Shown here: positions 1 to 8,710 of the stretch, one piece after another
Layout of the letters: each line of letters begins with the position of its first letter
How positions within the stretch are numbered: the first letter of the stretch is position 1
Source: a bacterium
GTDB lineage: Bacteria; BMS3Abin14
Length of the DNA stretch: 38,988 nt
Direction: 5' to 3'
NCBI GenBank assembly: GCA_020350725.1
Contig: CP070719.1
Coordinates: forward strand, 1,069,739-1,108,726
Notes under the pieces: model-generated
Database searches by the model: none
Seen by the model: only the letters and a program-made list of their open reading frames with translations
What the model was told of the DNA's origin: nothing
Translations under genes and position numbers: made by a program

Positions 1-421
1 GCATTTCAGTGGCCATTCGACTGAACCAGCGTTCCTTTCGGTCTTTACGTTTCAGTCACTATTCCCCGGTTGCCAGCCTGCCCTGAACCTGTCGAAGGGT
101 TGGAAACCGCCGTGATTCGTGATTAGGTTGCGAATCCAAAGCCCCAAATCCAAAATCCAAAACTGAAATCATCTCTGTGGCCCTCTGCCTGCCCCGAGCC
201 TGTCGAGGGGTGGCAGCGTCTCAAGGGACGCCTCTGTGTCCTCTGTGGTAAAGCTTTTCATCATCGGGATTGCTTCACGCGGTTTCCGGTTCGCAATGAC
301 AACCGCTTTTCTCCGCGTCCCCGCGTCCGCTTCCCGTCCCCTCTGGACCCTGGCCTCTGGACCCTGGCCTCTGGACTCTGGACTCTGGACTCTTTTTCCC
401 CCGCGTCCGTTCCCCGTCCCC
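1..421. repeat. Composite intergenic repeat locus I, downstream of livM
   Basis: There is no credible gene here; the region is a string of modules that recur elsewhere in the window. In order: a semi-palindromic module around CCTGAACCTGTCGAAGGG (77-101), ACCGCCGTGATTCGTGA (about 106-122), a run of AATCCAAAATCCAAAA type (134-165), a CTCTGTGG...CCTCTGTGTCCTCTGTGG module (174-255) that contains a second copy of the first module (188-213), GATTGCTTCACGCGG...GTTCGCAATGACAACCGC (268-310), and tandem CTCTGGACCCTGG/CTCTGGACTCTGG units (about 338-390). The same order from the second module onward is found at 20.42-20.60 kb. Short open frames across this region are repeat translations, not proteins. 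Confidence 0.85.
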
Positions 422-1537
422 TCACACTTTCTCAACGTCGGTCACCTTCCTCTCATCATAGAGGGAGGCGTCCTCGGCTTCGAGAATCGCTTTGTCGGGG
501 TGCATCTCAGCCTTTACCCGGGCCACCGGAAAGAGCCCCTCCGGCCGGAACCTCATCATCAGGACAAGGATGACCCCGAACAGGAGATAGCGCGCCTGGA
601 CAAGTTTGGATCCGGTCTCGGCCGACACCGCCAGACCGATTTTGGCCATGACCGGGGGCAGGTTCTCCAGGAGGTACCGCAGTGCCTCGGTCATCGGGAT
701 AAGGACGGCCGCCCCGATCATGACCCCCCTGATGTTACCCATGCCGCCGAAGACGATAAGGCACAGGACGAGTATCGACTCCCAGAACTTGAACATGTCC
801 GGGTGTATGAAGAGGAACCAGCGGGCAAAGAACGCTCCCCCCAGGGCCCCGATGGAGGCGCTGATGGCAAAGGCGATGACCTTGAAATTAATAATGTTCA
901 CGCCCACGCACTCAGCGGCGATTTCGTCCTCCCTGATGGCGAACCAGGCCCTCCCCAAGCGGGAGTCCTCGATGCGGCGAACAACGAAAAGAACGAACAG
1001 AAGGAGCCCGATCACGAGGTAATAGTATTCCCAGGGCTCCTTGATCACGTGGCCGAAGAGGGAGGGTGCCTTGATCCCCGGCAACCCCATGGGCCCTCTG
1101 GTGAGCCAGATCTCGTTCCGGATAACAAGCACTACCAGTTCGGAGAAGCCAAAGGTTACGATGGCGAAGTAATCCCCGGTGAGACGCAGGGTGGGGGCAC
1201 CGAGAAGGATCCCCCACAGGGCTCCATTGAGGGCCGCCAGGGGAATGATGAACCAGAATGAGATGCCGTAGTGAACCGTCAACAGGCCCGCGGTATAGGC
1301 ACCTATGCCGTAAAAGCCCACAAACCCCAGATCCAGAAGACCTGTAAATCCGGGAACGATGTTCAGGCCGAGGGCAAGGATCATATAGAGCATGGTCAGG
1401 GTGGCTACCCTGAGGAGATAAGGCCCTGCATCACCCAGGGGAAGAACGGGAGCGAGAAGAACGACGGCGGCCCCGGCAAGAAGACCGAACCGAATGGCGT
1501 TGGGTCCAAAACGCATTATGTGGATCCCAACCCGCAT
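422..1537 (-). CDS. livM: Branched-chain amino acid ABC transporter permease LivM
   Basis: This is the second membrane subunit of a LivHMGF-type importer for leucine, isoleucine, valine or related compounds. The 371-residue protein has about eight to ten hydrophobic segments and the family pattern GLNIVPGFTGLLDLGFVGFY near residues 57-76, with the later GGMGNIRG segment typical of LivM. ATG at 1537 is preceded by AAGAAGGTG at a good distance and lies five bases after the livH stop, so the two are translationally linked. The tail after the last membrane segment (about 35 residues, acidic) is cytoplasmic. No livG or livF follows within the 421 bases to the window edge, which is unusual because these ATPase genes normally come next. 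Confidence 0.93.
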   Translation of the reverse strand: MRVGIHIMRFGPNAIRFGLLAGAAVVLLAPVLPLGDAGPYLLRVATLTMLYMILALGLNIVPGFTGLLDLGFVGFYGIGAYTAGLLTVHYGISFWFIIPLAALNGALWGILLGAPTLRLTGDYFAIVTFGFSELVVLVIRNEIWLTRGPMGLPGIKAPSLFGHVIKEPWEYYYLVIGLLLFVLFVVRRIEDSRLGRAWFAIREDEIAAECVGVNIINFKVIAFAISASIGALGGAFFARWFLFIHPDMFKFWESILVLCLIVFGGMGNIRGVMIGAAVLIPMTEALRYLLENLPPVMAKIGLAVSAETGSKLVQARYLLFGVILVLMMRFRPEGLFPVARVKAEMHPDKAILEAEDASLYDERKVTDVEKV

Positions 1538-1541
1538 CGCG

Positions 1542-2459
1542 TCACACCTTCTTCAGGGTCGACCGGCCCAGCAGCCCGGAGGGCTTGAAGATGATCACCA
1601 GGATCATGACCGCGTAGGCGATCCCGTCCCTGTAGGCGGATGAAATATATCCGGCACCCATGACTTCGGCCATGCCGAGCACTCCGCCCCCGAGCATGGC
1701 CCCGGGTACGGAGCCGATCCCGCCCAGAACGGCTGCTGCGAAGGCCTTGATGCCCGCGATGTATCCCATCGTGGGCCATATGGCATTGTAATAGATGCCC
1801 ACCAGAATGCCTGCGACGCCGCCCATGGCCGAACCGATGGCGAAGGTGAACGATATGACCCGGTTGACGTTGATCCCCATGAGAGAAGCCGTGACCTTGT
1901 CCTGGGCGATCGCCCGCATCGCGGTTCCGACCTTTGTGTGATGAATGATGGTATGCAGCCCGGCCATCATCAGGGTCGCTACGAGCAGGATGAAGACCTG
2001 GAGCCAGGTGATGATGATGTCGCCCATCGTGACGGCAGCCTCGAAAAACACTGTCGGCAGCGTCGGCCTCGGGAATGCCTTGATCTGCGAACCCCATATG
2101 ATCAGGGCCAGGTTCTGGAGAAACAGTGACATACCGATGGCCGTGATGAGAGCCGCCAGCCTCGGGGCCTTCCTCAGGGGCCTATAAGCGACGACATCCA
2201 GCAGAATGCCGAGTATCGAGCAGAGGACGATGGTCACTGGGAAGGCCACCCAGAAGTTCACTCCGAAGGCGGTGACCATGGTGAAGGAGAAGAAGGCCCC
2301 CATCATGTAGACCTCGCCGTGGGCGAAGTTGATGAGCTGGATAACACCGTAGACCATGGTGTAGCCCACGGCGATCAGGGCATAGACCGAACCGAGGGTA
2401 ATGCCGTTGACCAGCTGCTGGCCGAAAAGGGAAAAAGTGTCGAGAAACGTCTCGAACAA
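1542..2459 (-). CDS. livH: Branched-chain amino acid ABC transporter permease LivH
   Basis: This is the first membrane subunit of the Liv importer and pairs with LivM to form the translocation channel. The 305-residue protein has the family N-terminus NGITLGSVYALIAVGYTMVY and the NFAHGEVYMMGAF segment (about residues 44-56), then GGIGSVPGAMLGG near the C-terminus. The reading frame opens with a TTG codon at 2459, supported by AAGGATC about nine bases upstream; no ATG occurs between it and the first conserved segment. It lies 221 bases downstream of livK, separated by a terminator-like hairpin, and five bases upstream of livM. Confidence 0.93.
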   Translation of the reverse strand: MFETFLDTFSLFGQQLVNGITLGSVYALIAVGYTMVYGVIQLINFAHGEVYMMGAFFSFTMVTAFGVNFWVAFPVTIVLCSILGILLDVVAYRPLRKAPRLAALITAIGMSLFLQNLALIIWGSQIKAFPRPTLPTVFFEAAVTMGDIIITWLQVFILLVATLMMAGLHTIIHHTKVGTAMRAIAQDKVTASLMGINVNRVISFTFAIGSAMGGVAGILVGIYYNAIWPTMGYIAGIKAFAAAVLGGIGSVPGAMLGGGVLGMAEVMGAGYISSAYRDGIAYAVMILVIIFKPSGLLGRSTLKKV

Positions 2460-2543
2460 TATCAGGATCCTTGCTTTTCAGTCGACGCGGACTTCGCCGG
2501 GCCTCATCGCACCCCTTGACGGAAAGGGCCGGGCGGCGAACGC

Positions 2544-2589
2544 AAAACGGGACAGGCGAGCTTCTACACAGATTGTCTCGCCTGTCCCG
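2544..2589 (-). terminator. Terminator-like hairpin between livK and livH
   Basis: A perfect 13-base inverted repeat (2577-2589 with 2548-2560, arm CGGGACAGGCGAG) closes a 16-base loop and is followed on the minus strand by TTTT (2544-2547). It starts about 90 bases after the livK stop. Binding-protein genes are commonly followed by a leaky terminator that keeps binding protein in excess over permease; that role here is inferred. Confidence 0.75.
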
Positions 2590-2680
2590 GCGGCATACCT
2601 TCCTGTCCTCAGCCTGCGGGTATCAGAAGCACCCGACCTGAAGAGACAGACCTATGATCCTATCTCCCTGACAACAGGTC

Positions 2681-3811
2681 CTAGAGCTGTTTCTCAGCGC
2701 TCACCCATTTGCCACCCTGGATGGCCTTGATGAAGGCTCCCTTTATAACGTCGCCGTTCTCGTCAAAATAGGTGGCACCGGTCACACCCATGTACGCCTT
2801 GTCGGGAGAATTCATGCCCGCCAGGTAGTCGCGGACCTTATCCCTGTCGGCCCCGACGGCCTTAATGGCCTGGACAGCCAAACCCACCGCATCGTAGGTG
2901 TTCGCCGCGAACCAGTTCGGATCCTTTCCATACTTCTCATTGTAGCTCTTGACGAAGGCCTTCGCCTCCTCGCTGGCATCGGGGTTGTCGGCGAGGAAGG
3001 GGGTCGTCACGAAGAGGCCATCGGCGTCCGGGTTCTCCAGCATCATGGCGTCATCGAGGCCGTCGGCGCCGAAGTAGCCCACCTTCATGCCGAGCTTGGC
3101 CGCCTGAGAGACGATGAGCGTCGCCTGGGGGGCATATCCGGGTATGAACAGGGCATCCGGCTTCATGGCCCTGAACTTGGTGAGCTGGGGCGTAAAGTCC
3201 GTGGTCTCATTGGTGTAGGCTTCCTCGCCAAGGATCCTGACCCTGAGCTTCAGTGCTTCCGCCTTGAAGGCCTTCATAAGGCCGATGGAGTAGTCGTTGG
3301 TCTCGTAGAAGATGGCGACCTTCTGCCAGCCCTTGACCTCCTTGATGTACCTGGCAAGGAAGCTTCCCTGAAAGTCATCCATATACACGTTTCTGAAATA
3401 GTAGGGGCTGCTCTTGCCAATGGTCGGATTGGTGCTCGCAGGGGAGATGGCGGGGAGTTTGGCCTCCTTGTATATGGGCAGAGCGGCGAGGGTGGCGGAG
3501 CTGCACAGGTGCCCGACCACGATGGAGACGCCTGAGTCGGCGGCGAACTTGGTCGCCACATTGGCCGCCTCCTTGGGATCGCAGAGCTCATCACCGAGGA
3601 CGATCTCCACGTTCTTTCCGTCGATTCCGCCGGCCTTGTTGACCTCCTCGGCCTTCAGGAAGGCACCGTTTTTCACTCCTTCACCAAAGGAAGCGAGCTG
3701 CCCGGTGAAGGGAGACGCCACTGGAATTTTGACGACCTCTGCCGCATGGGCCGAGAGGACAAAAGCGACCAACGTCAGAACAACAGCAAGAAACAGGACT
3801 CTTCCCTTCAT
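2681..3811 (-). CDS. livK: Branched-chain amino acid ABC transporter substrate-binding protein
   Basis: This is the periplasmic ligand-binding protein of the Liv importer (periplasmic binding protein type 1 fold). ATG at 3811 is chosen because AAAGGAG precedes it and it begins a signal peptide (MKGR, hydrophobic stretch, cleavage likely after AHA near residue 23); the open frame extends upstream to 3946 but without family similarity. The mature protein starts VVKIPVASPFTGQLASFGEG, as in LivK/LivJ, and has the GHLCSSATLAALPIY and AISPASTNPTI segments that line the ligand site. Length is 376 residues, normal for the family. The ligand cannot be read from sequence; relatives bind branched-chain amino acids, amides or aromatic acids. 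Confidence 0.93.
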   Translation of the reverse strand: MKGRVLFLAVVLTLVAFVLSAHAAEVVKIPVASPFTGQLASFGEGVKNGAFLKAEEVNKAGGIDGKNVEIVLGDELCDPKEAANVATKFAADSGVSIVVGHLCSSATLAALPIYKEAKLPAISPASTNPTIGKSSPYYFRNVYMDDFQGSFLARYIKEVKGWQKVAIFYETNDYSIGLMKAFKAEALKLRVRILGEEAYTNETTDFTPQLTKFRAMKPDALFIPGYAPQATLIVSQAAKLGMKVGYFGADGLDDAMMLENPDADGLFVTTPFLADNPDASEEAKAFVKSYNEKYGKDPNWFAANTYDAVGLAVQAIKAVGADRDKVRDYLAGMNSPDKAYMGVTGATYFDENGDVIKGAFIKAIQGGKWVSAEKQL

Positions 3812-4011
3812 GGACAATCTCCTTTCCCTCTGCTCGGTTTTACGTAACGCCTGATATGGATCAGACAGGTTCAGATCCGGAGGGGACGATAATACCGATA
3901 AAACATCCCGCTGTGCGCTGCCGAAATTGCAAACGCACGCTTCCAATCGGATAGGGTACGGCGTACAGATATCCGTCCAGGGTGGTTGCCACTGACGAAT
4001 GTTGTGTAAGA

Positions 4012-4818
4012 TTACTGAAAATGAATAATATTTTCAAGGGTTTTGTTGACATTGCCCACCGGGCGATCCTCTCCGTAGACGTCGAACTCACCGTATGAGA
4101 CGCCGACCAGAGTCAGCCCCTGCGGAGGAGCTTTTTTGGGTGCGTTCTGTCGGGACTGTGATCTCAGGATGTCCTCTATCTTCCGCTGGCCCAATCTGCC
4201 CCGGCCGACTTCCACCAGGGCTCCGGTGATGTTTCGCACCATGTGTTTGAGGAAACCATCGGCCTCAAAGGAGAGAACCAGCAGATCAAATTCCCTTTCG
4301 ATGGTCAGTATACGGACATTCCTGACGGTCGTTCCCTCATCTCCCGAGGATCTGAAGGCGGCAAAATCCTTCCGGCCCAGGAGATGGGACGCGCCCTCTC
4401 TCATCGCTGGGACATCCAGGGGCGCTCTGATATGCCAGACCGCATTACGGAGGAGGGCCGTGGGGGCGCTCCTGTTGAGGATCGTGTACCTGTATCTCTT
4501 TCCCGTTGCGCTGAACCGGGCATGGAACCCCTCCGGGGCCTCCAGACACCCCTTGGCCCTCACATCGCGGGGCAGGAGGGTGTTCAGGCCCATGGCCACG
4601 CTCCGGGGCGGAATATCCCTGGGAGAGTCAAAATGGGCTACCTGGCCCAGGGCGTGGACGCCGGCGTCTGTCCTGCCGGATCCGTGAATGCGGACCGACT
4701 CACCCATCATCCGTTCAAGGGCGCTCTCCAGAACACCCTGGACGGTCCTGAGGCCCGGTTGGACCTGCCACCCGTGAAAGGACGTGCCGTCGTATTCCAG
4801 CGTCAGGATCAGCCTCAT
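4012..4818 (-). CDS. truA: tRNA pseudouridine(38-40) synthase TruA
   Basis: TruA converts uridines 38, 39 and 40 in the anticodon arm of many tRNAs to pseudouridine. The 268-residue protein begins MRLILTLEYDGTSFHGWQ and carries the signature GSGRTDAGVHALGQVAHF, with the catalytic aspartate at residue 51. The second-half motif FLKHMVRNITGALVEVGRG is intact. The ATG at 4818 fits the family N-terminus exactly although its Shine-Dalgarno sequence is weak. It starts 11 bases after the ecfT stop and is the last gene of the long minus-strand run; about 200 bases separate it from livK, and I see no clear terminator there. Confidence 0.96.
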   Translation of the reverse strand: MRLILTLEYDGTSFHGWQVQPGLRTVQGVLESALERMMGESVRIHGSGRTDAGVHALGQVAHFDSPRDIPPRSVAMGLNTLLPRDVRAKGCLEAPEGFHARFSATGKRYRYTILNRSAPTALLRNAVWHIRAPLDVPAMREGASHLLGRKDFAAFRSSGDEGTTVRNVRILTIEREFDLLVLSFEADGFLKHMVRNITGALVEVGRGRLGQRKIEDILRSQSRQNAPKKAPPQGLTLVGVSYGEFDVYGEDRPVGNVNKTLENIIHFQ

Positions 4819-4829
4819 GGCATCAGGGA

Positions 4830-5642
4830 TCAGACCATCCTCTCAAGGGCGAGGACAGCCAGGATCCAGAGAGCGACGAAGATCAACGCATGCGTCTCTT
4901 TTGCCGTCCACACCAGCCGGACCATACTCGTCCTCCTCCTGTCCGGTGAGTAACCCCTGGCCTCCAGGGCCGTTGCCAGGTCATCCGCCCTTCGGAACAC
5001 GCCGGCGAAAACCGGGATCAGTATCGACATCAGGGTGTTGGCCCGCCGCTTGACGCCCCCGCGCCCGAAATGGGCCCCCCTTGATCTCTGGGCCTTCCAG
5101 ACTCTTTGGGCCTCGTCCGACAGGACCGGAATAAAGCGGATCGCCATCATCATCATGAGGGCAAAGTCCTGGACGGGAAAACGGAACCGCTCAAGAGGCG
5201 ACAGGAGTGATTCCATTCCCCTCGTGATCTCGAGGGGCGTGGTGCTGTGCGTCAGCAGGGCCGAAAGAGAGATGATCGCCAGAAGCCTCCATGATATCAG
5301 CCCTCCCCTTGCCAAACCCTCCTGGGTGATCTGGAGAAAGCCGAGGATAGGCTCATCCGTCAGGGGCCGCCCCGGTGTGAAGCAAAGATGGAGGATGCCC
5401 GTGAAGATAAAGAGCCAGAGGAAGAACCGGAGTGTCCTCAGGAAGTACCGTACGGGGATCCCCGACAGCCTGACGAGGCATACCACGGCCAGTGTGTGGA
5501 AGGTTACGGCCCAGGGAGCCCTCGTGATGAAAGTGACAGCCATCAGGAACGTCACGGCGAGGAGCTTGAAACGGGGATCGAGCCTGTGGACCGCCGACTC
5601 GGCAGGATAGTAGTTTCCGAGGGTTATTTCGAGGGATCGCAT
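4830..5642 (-). CDS. ecfT: Energy-coupling factor transporter membrane protein EcfT (CbiQ family)
   Basis: EcfT is the membrane scaffold that couples the two ATPases of an ECF vitamin or metal importer to a substrate-binding S component. The 270-residue protein has the family start (NYYPAESAVHRLDPRFKLL, residues 10-28), about five membrane segments, and the two coupling-helix motifs, SRG at 187-189 and ARG at 228-230. No EcfA ATPase or S component lies beside it; the flanking genes are asd and truA, so this is a solitary EcfT whose partners must be elsewhere if it is functional. The substrate is unknown. The start at 5642 fits the family but the ribosome-binding site is weak. Confidence 0.88.
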   Translation of the reverse strand: MRSLEITLGNYYPAESAVHRLDPRFKLLAVTFLMAVTFITRAPWAVTFHTLAVVCLVRLSGIPVRYFLRTLRFFLWLFIFTGILHLCFTPGRPLTDEPILGFLQITQEGLARGGLISWRLLAIISLSALLTHSTTPLEITRGMESLLSPLERFRFPVQDFALMMMMAIRFIPVLSDEAQRVWKAQRSRGAHFGRGGVKRRANTLMSILIPVFAGVFRRADDLATALEARGYSPDRRRTSMVRLVWTAKETHALIFVALWILAVLALERMV

Positions 5643-5741
5643 AGTGACTGGTTCCAGGTTCCCGGTTTCAGGTTTCAGGTTCGGGCGTTCGGCATCGGCC
5701 CCGACTGCTGATATCCGGAAACCCGGAGCCTGGAAGGATCC
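5643..5741. repeat. asd-ecfT gap with an imperfect inverted repeat
   Basis: The 99-base gap contains TTCCAGGTTCCCGGTTTC (5652-5669) and its near-complement (5717-5735), which match except at two positions, around a loop of about 47 bases. The arm next to ecfT covers the bases just ahead of its start codon. The TTTCAGGTTTCAGGTTC wording resembles the modular repeats elsewhere in the window. Confidence 0.5.
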
Positions 5742-6764
5742 TCACAGGTATTGATCCGCCAGGATCTCGGCGATCTGTACTGCGTTGGTGGCGGCCCCCT
5801 TGCGCAGCTGGTCCCCGACAACCCAGAAACTCAGGCCGTTCTCGACGGAGAAGTCCCTTCTGATCCTGCCCACGTAGCATGTGTCACCGCCGGCTGTGAA
5901 GAGAGGCATCGGGTAACTGTTCCGCTCAGGATCATCGAGGACCTCCACTCCAGGAGCGGCAGAGATCAGCTCCCTGGCCTTTTCCGGGGTGATCTCGCTT
6001 TCCGTCTCAATGGCAACGGCCTCGGAATGGGCGGTGAGTACCGGGACTCTGACACATGTCGACGATACCCTGATCTGATCGTCATGGAACATCTTGCGGG
6101 TCTCATTGTGCATCTTCATCTCCTCCTTCGTGTAACCGTTATCGGTGAAGGAGTCGATATGCGGTATGACATTGAAGAGGAGTTGATGCTGAAAGGCTTT
6201 CACCTCGATGGGATCTCCCTTGACCCAACTGCGTGTCTGCTCCTTAAGCTCCTCCATGGCCTGGGCACCCGCACCGCTGGCGGACTGGTAACTGGACACC
6301 ACGACTCTCCTAATGCGGCTGAAATCGTAGAGCGGCTTGAGGGCGACAACCATGATAATGGTCGTGCAGTTCGGGTTGGCAATGATGCCCCGCTGCGTGT
6401 AGTTCGCGATATCCGGAGCGTTGACCTCCGGGACGACAAGAGGGACGTCCGCCTCCATGCGGAAAGCGGAGGAGTTGTCCACCACTACCGCACCGGCCTC
6501 AACGGCCGCGGGTGCGAACTCCAGGCTCCTTCCCCCGCCCGCTGAGAACAGGGCTATGTCCACGCCGGAGAACGCCCTGGCGCTGAGTTCGCGCACCTCG
6601 ATCTCTTCCCCCTTCCAGGCCAGCCTTTTTCCCACGGAGCGGGCCGAGGCGAGATAACGCATCTCCCTAACCGGGAAATTCCTCTCTTCCAGGACCTTGA
6701 TCATCAGTTCGCCTACTGCCCCTGTGGCGCCGGCGACGGCTACGGAGAACTCTTTTCTGCTCAT
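5742..6764 (-). CDS. asd: Aspartate-semialdehyde dehydrogenase
   Basis: This enzyme reduces aspartyl phosphate to aspartate semialdehyde with NADPH, the branch point to lysine/diaminopimelate, threonine and methionine. The 340-residue protein has the N-terminal nucleotide-binding loop VAVAGATGAVG (residues 8-18), the catalytic cysteine in NPNCTT (Cys133), SYQSASGAGAQAMEEL following it, and the substrate-binding RVPV segment. Length is normal. ATG at 6764 is preceded by GAGAGG with 8-base spacing. It follows the aminotransferase gene by 124 bases of AT-richer sequence, which contains short GGAAATTGG repeats, and precedes ecfT. Confidence 0.96.
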   Translation of the reverse strand: MSRKEFSVAVAGATGAVGELMIKVLEERNFPVREMRYLASARSVGKRLAWKGEEIEVRELSARAFSGVDIALFSAGGGRSLEFAPAAVEAGAVVVDNSSAFRMEADVPLVVPEVNAPDIANYTQRGIIANPNCTTIIMVVALKPLYDFSRIRRVVVSSYQSASGAGAQAMEELKEQTRSWVKGDPIEVKAFQHQLLFNVIPHIDSFTDNGYTKEEMKMHNETRKMFHDDQIRVSSTCVRVPVLTAHSEAVAIETESEITPEKARELISAAPGVEVLDDPERNSYPMPLFTAGGDTCYVGRIRRDFSVENGLSFWVVGDQLRKGAATNAVQIAEILADQYL

Positions 6765-6888
6765 TTCTAAACCCTCTCAGGATGAGAAATTGGCTCATTG
6801 GAAATTGGAAATTGAATTAAACCGATCTTTCGACCGTTCATCTCCATATTCTGATATCCAATTTCGAATATTCTGTCGCGGGCCCCTG

Positions 6889-8058
6889 CTAGAACAATTC
6901 TTTGAGTCCGCGGATGGCCTGCCTGGTCCTGTGTTCATTCTCCACCAGGGCAAACCGGACATAACCGTCACCGCCCTCTCCGAAGCCGATTCCCGGCGAG
7001 ATGGCCACCTTGGTCTTGTCGAGGACCATCAGGGAAAAATCAAGGCTGCCCATCTCCGCGTACTTCTCGGGAATGGGTGCCCAGACGAACATGGTAGCCT
7101 TGGGCTTCTCGGTGGGCCAGCCGATGCGGTTGAGCCCGTCCACGAGTACGTCTCTCCTCTTTCTGTAGGTCTTGACGGTCTCCTTGACGCACTGGTCCGG
7201 CCCGTTCAGGGCAATGATGGAGGCGATCTGGATCGGTTGGAACATCCCGTAATCCATGTAACTCTTGATCCGAACCAGGGCCCCGACAAGCCTCGGGTTA
7301 CCGACGACGAAGCCTACCCGCCAGCCAGGCATATTGTAGCTCTTCGACAGGGTGAAGATCTCCACCGCCAGATCCTTCGCTCCAGGGACCTCCAATATGC
7401 TCGGGGCCTTGTATCCCTCGAAGACCAGATCGGCATACGCGAGGTCGTGAATGATAAAGAGATTGTATTCCCTTGCCAGATCCACCACCTTCTCGAAGAA
7501 GGTCCGGTCAACGGTGCTGGTCGTCGGGTTGTTCGGATAGTTCAGCATGAGGGCCTTGGGACGGGGCCACACTCCCTTGACGGCCCTCTCGATCCTCTCG
7601 AGAAACTCGTCCTCGTCCCCGAGCATGGGAACGCTTCGCACGTCGGCGTTGGCTATGACCGCACTGTAGAAGTGAATGGGATAGCAGGGGTCCGGGACGA
7701 TGATCACGTCACCCGGAGCGGTCATGGCCAGGATCAGGTGGGAAATTCCCTCTTTCGATCCAATGGTGGCAACCACCTCCGTATCGGGGTCCAGACCGAT
7801 ACCGTACCGCCTGTCATACCAGTCGGCCATGGCCGACCTCAGTTTGTAGATACCCCTGGAGACCGAGTAACGATGATTCCTGGGATCCCGTACTGCCGAG
7901 ACGAGCTTCTCGACAATGTGGTCAGGTGTCGGGAGGTCGGGATTGCCCATTCCGAAGTCGACGATATCCTCTCCCCTGACGCGAGCTTCATATTTGCGCT
8001 CGTTGACGATATTGAACACATACGGGGGTAGTCTCTTTATTCGATAGAACTCTTCCAT
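6889..8058 (-). CDS. PLP-dependent class I/II aminotransferase (AlaC / LL-diaminopimelate aminotransferase-like)
   Basis: This is a fold-type I aminotransferase of 389 residues. Visible features are [10 protein letters not shown] near residue 36, the NYPNNPT cofactor-pocket motif (173-179), Asp205 in [10 protein letters not shown], and the PLP-binding lysine in [15 protein letters not shown] (Lys239). The overall pattern, including the [10 protein letters not shown] start, matches the AlaC/YfdZ group that makes alanine from pyruvate and glutamate; related proteins are annotated as LL-diaminopimelate aminotransferase. The neighbour asd supplies the lysine/diaminopimelate branch, so a biosynthetic role is plausible, but the substrate is not decidable here. 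GAGG lies about seven bases upstream of ATG at 8058. Confidence 0.9.
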   Translation of the reverse strand: MEEFYRIKRLPPYVFNIVNERKYEARVRGEDIVDFGMGNPDLPTPDHIVEKLVSAVRDPRNHRYSVSRGIYKLRSAMADWYDRRYGIGLDPDTEVVATIGSKEGISHLILAMTAPGDVIIVPDPCYPIHFYSAVIANADVRSVPMLGDEDEFLERIERAVKGVWPRPKALMLNYPNNPTTSTVDRTFFEKVVDLAREYNLFIIHDLAYADLVFEGYKAPSILEVPGAKDLAVEIFTLSKSYNMPGWRVGFVVGNPRLVGALVRIKSYMDYGMFQPIQIASIIALNGPDQCVKETVKTYRKRRDVLVDGLNRIGWPTEKPKATMFVWAPIPEKYAEMGSLDFSLMVLDKTKVAISPGIGFGEGGDGYVRFALVENEHRTRQAIRGLKELF

Positions 8059-8203
8059 CTTGACATCCTCTTCCAGAATTAATTATCAGGCTCAACGCTC
8101 CGGGTCCCCGGTGGTCGAAAGGAAGGCAAAGGCCCTAACAGCAGCAGCCTCCGTCATCGATCTTCCCGATGACGGGGTTTATTAGCACCACCTACAGTGG
8201 GTG

Positions 8204-8710
8204 TCAACAACCGCCGCCCCCCGGCGGGTAATTTCCACCCCCCGTGACGAGTCCGGAGACCAGAGACCGGTAACGGCCTCCCTTCGGATCCAGTGTTACC
8301 GTCCTCCCGTCGGGTTCGTACCCGATGGTCACGGCAAGATGCTCCTCCGGCAGGACCTGGGGCTGCCTGTCGGCCCACTCCACGATCAGGACCCTGGCGC
8401 CGTCCACGGAATCCCTGTAGCCGGTGGAGTCCAGATCCTCCTCACCGGAGATCCGGTAGAGGTCCAGATGCCAGAGTTCGCCACTCTGACAGGGATAGTT
8501 CTGAAGAAGAGTGAAGGTGGGGCTGGACACGATATATCCGTCCTCGATGCCCATTCCTGAAGCGATTCCCCTGACAAGAGTCGTTTTCCCCGCTCCCAGG
8601 GGACCGATGAGGCCGATGACAGCCCCCGGAAAGAGAAGACGCCCGATCGTCTCCCCAAGGCGGATCATATCCTCGGGTTCGGAAATATGGATCTTCCTGG
8701 AAAGGGTCAT
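8204..8710 (-). CDS. tsaE: tRNA threonylcarbamoyladenosine biosynthesis ATPase TsaE
   Basis: TsaE is the ATPase that works with TsaB and TsaD in making t6A37 in tRNAs that read ANN codons. The 168-residue protein has the Walker A loop GPLGAGKTT (36-44), the SPTFTLLQNY segment, HLDLYR and the EWAD motif, all typical of the family. Its ATG overlaps the stop of the upstream CBS gene as ATGA (8707-8710), so translation is coupled. The last ten or so residues (rich in Gly and Pro) are not conserved in the family. The gap to the next gene holds a perfect 9-base stem (8151-8159 with 8167-8175) but no T-run. Confidence 0.95.
   Translation of the reverse strand: MTLSRKIHISEPEDMIRLGETIGRLLFPGAVIGLIGPLGAGKTTLVRGIASGMGIEDGYIVSSPTFTLLQNYPCQSGELWHLDLYRISGEEDLDSTGYRDSVDGARVLIVEWADRQPQVLPEEHLAVTIGYEPDGRTVTLDPKGGRYRSLVSGLVTGGGNYPPGGGGC

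Noticed and set aside
236-1261. Long plus-strand open frame (341 codons)
   Set aside because: It is the antisense shadow of livM joined to repeat sequence; its translation is low-complexity and the minus frame is a clear permease.
8151-8175. Perfect 9-base hairpin after tsaE as a terminator
   Set aside because: No T-run follows on the minus strand; kept only as a mention because it could still be a structural or regulatory element.
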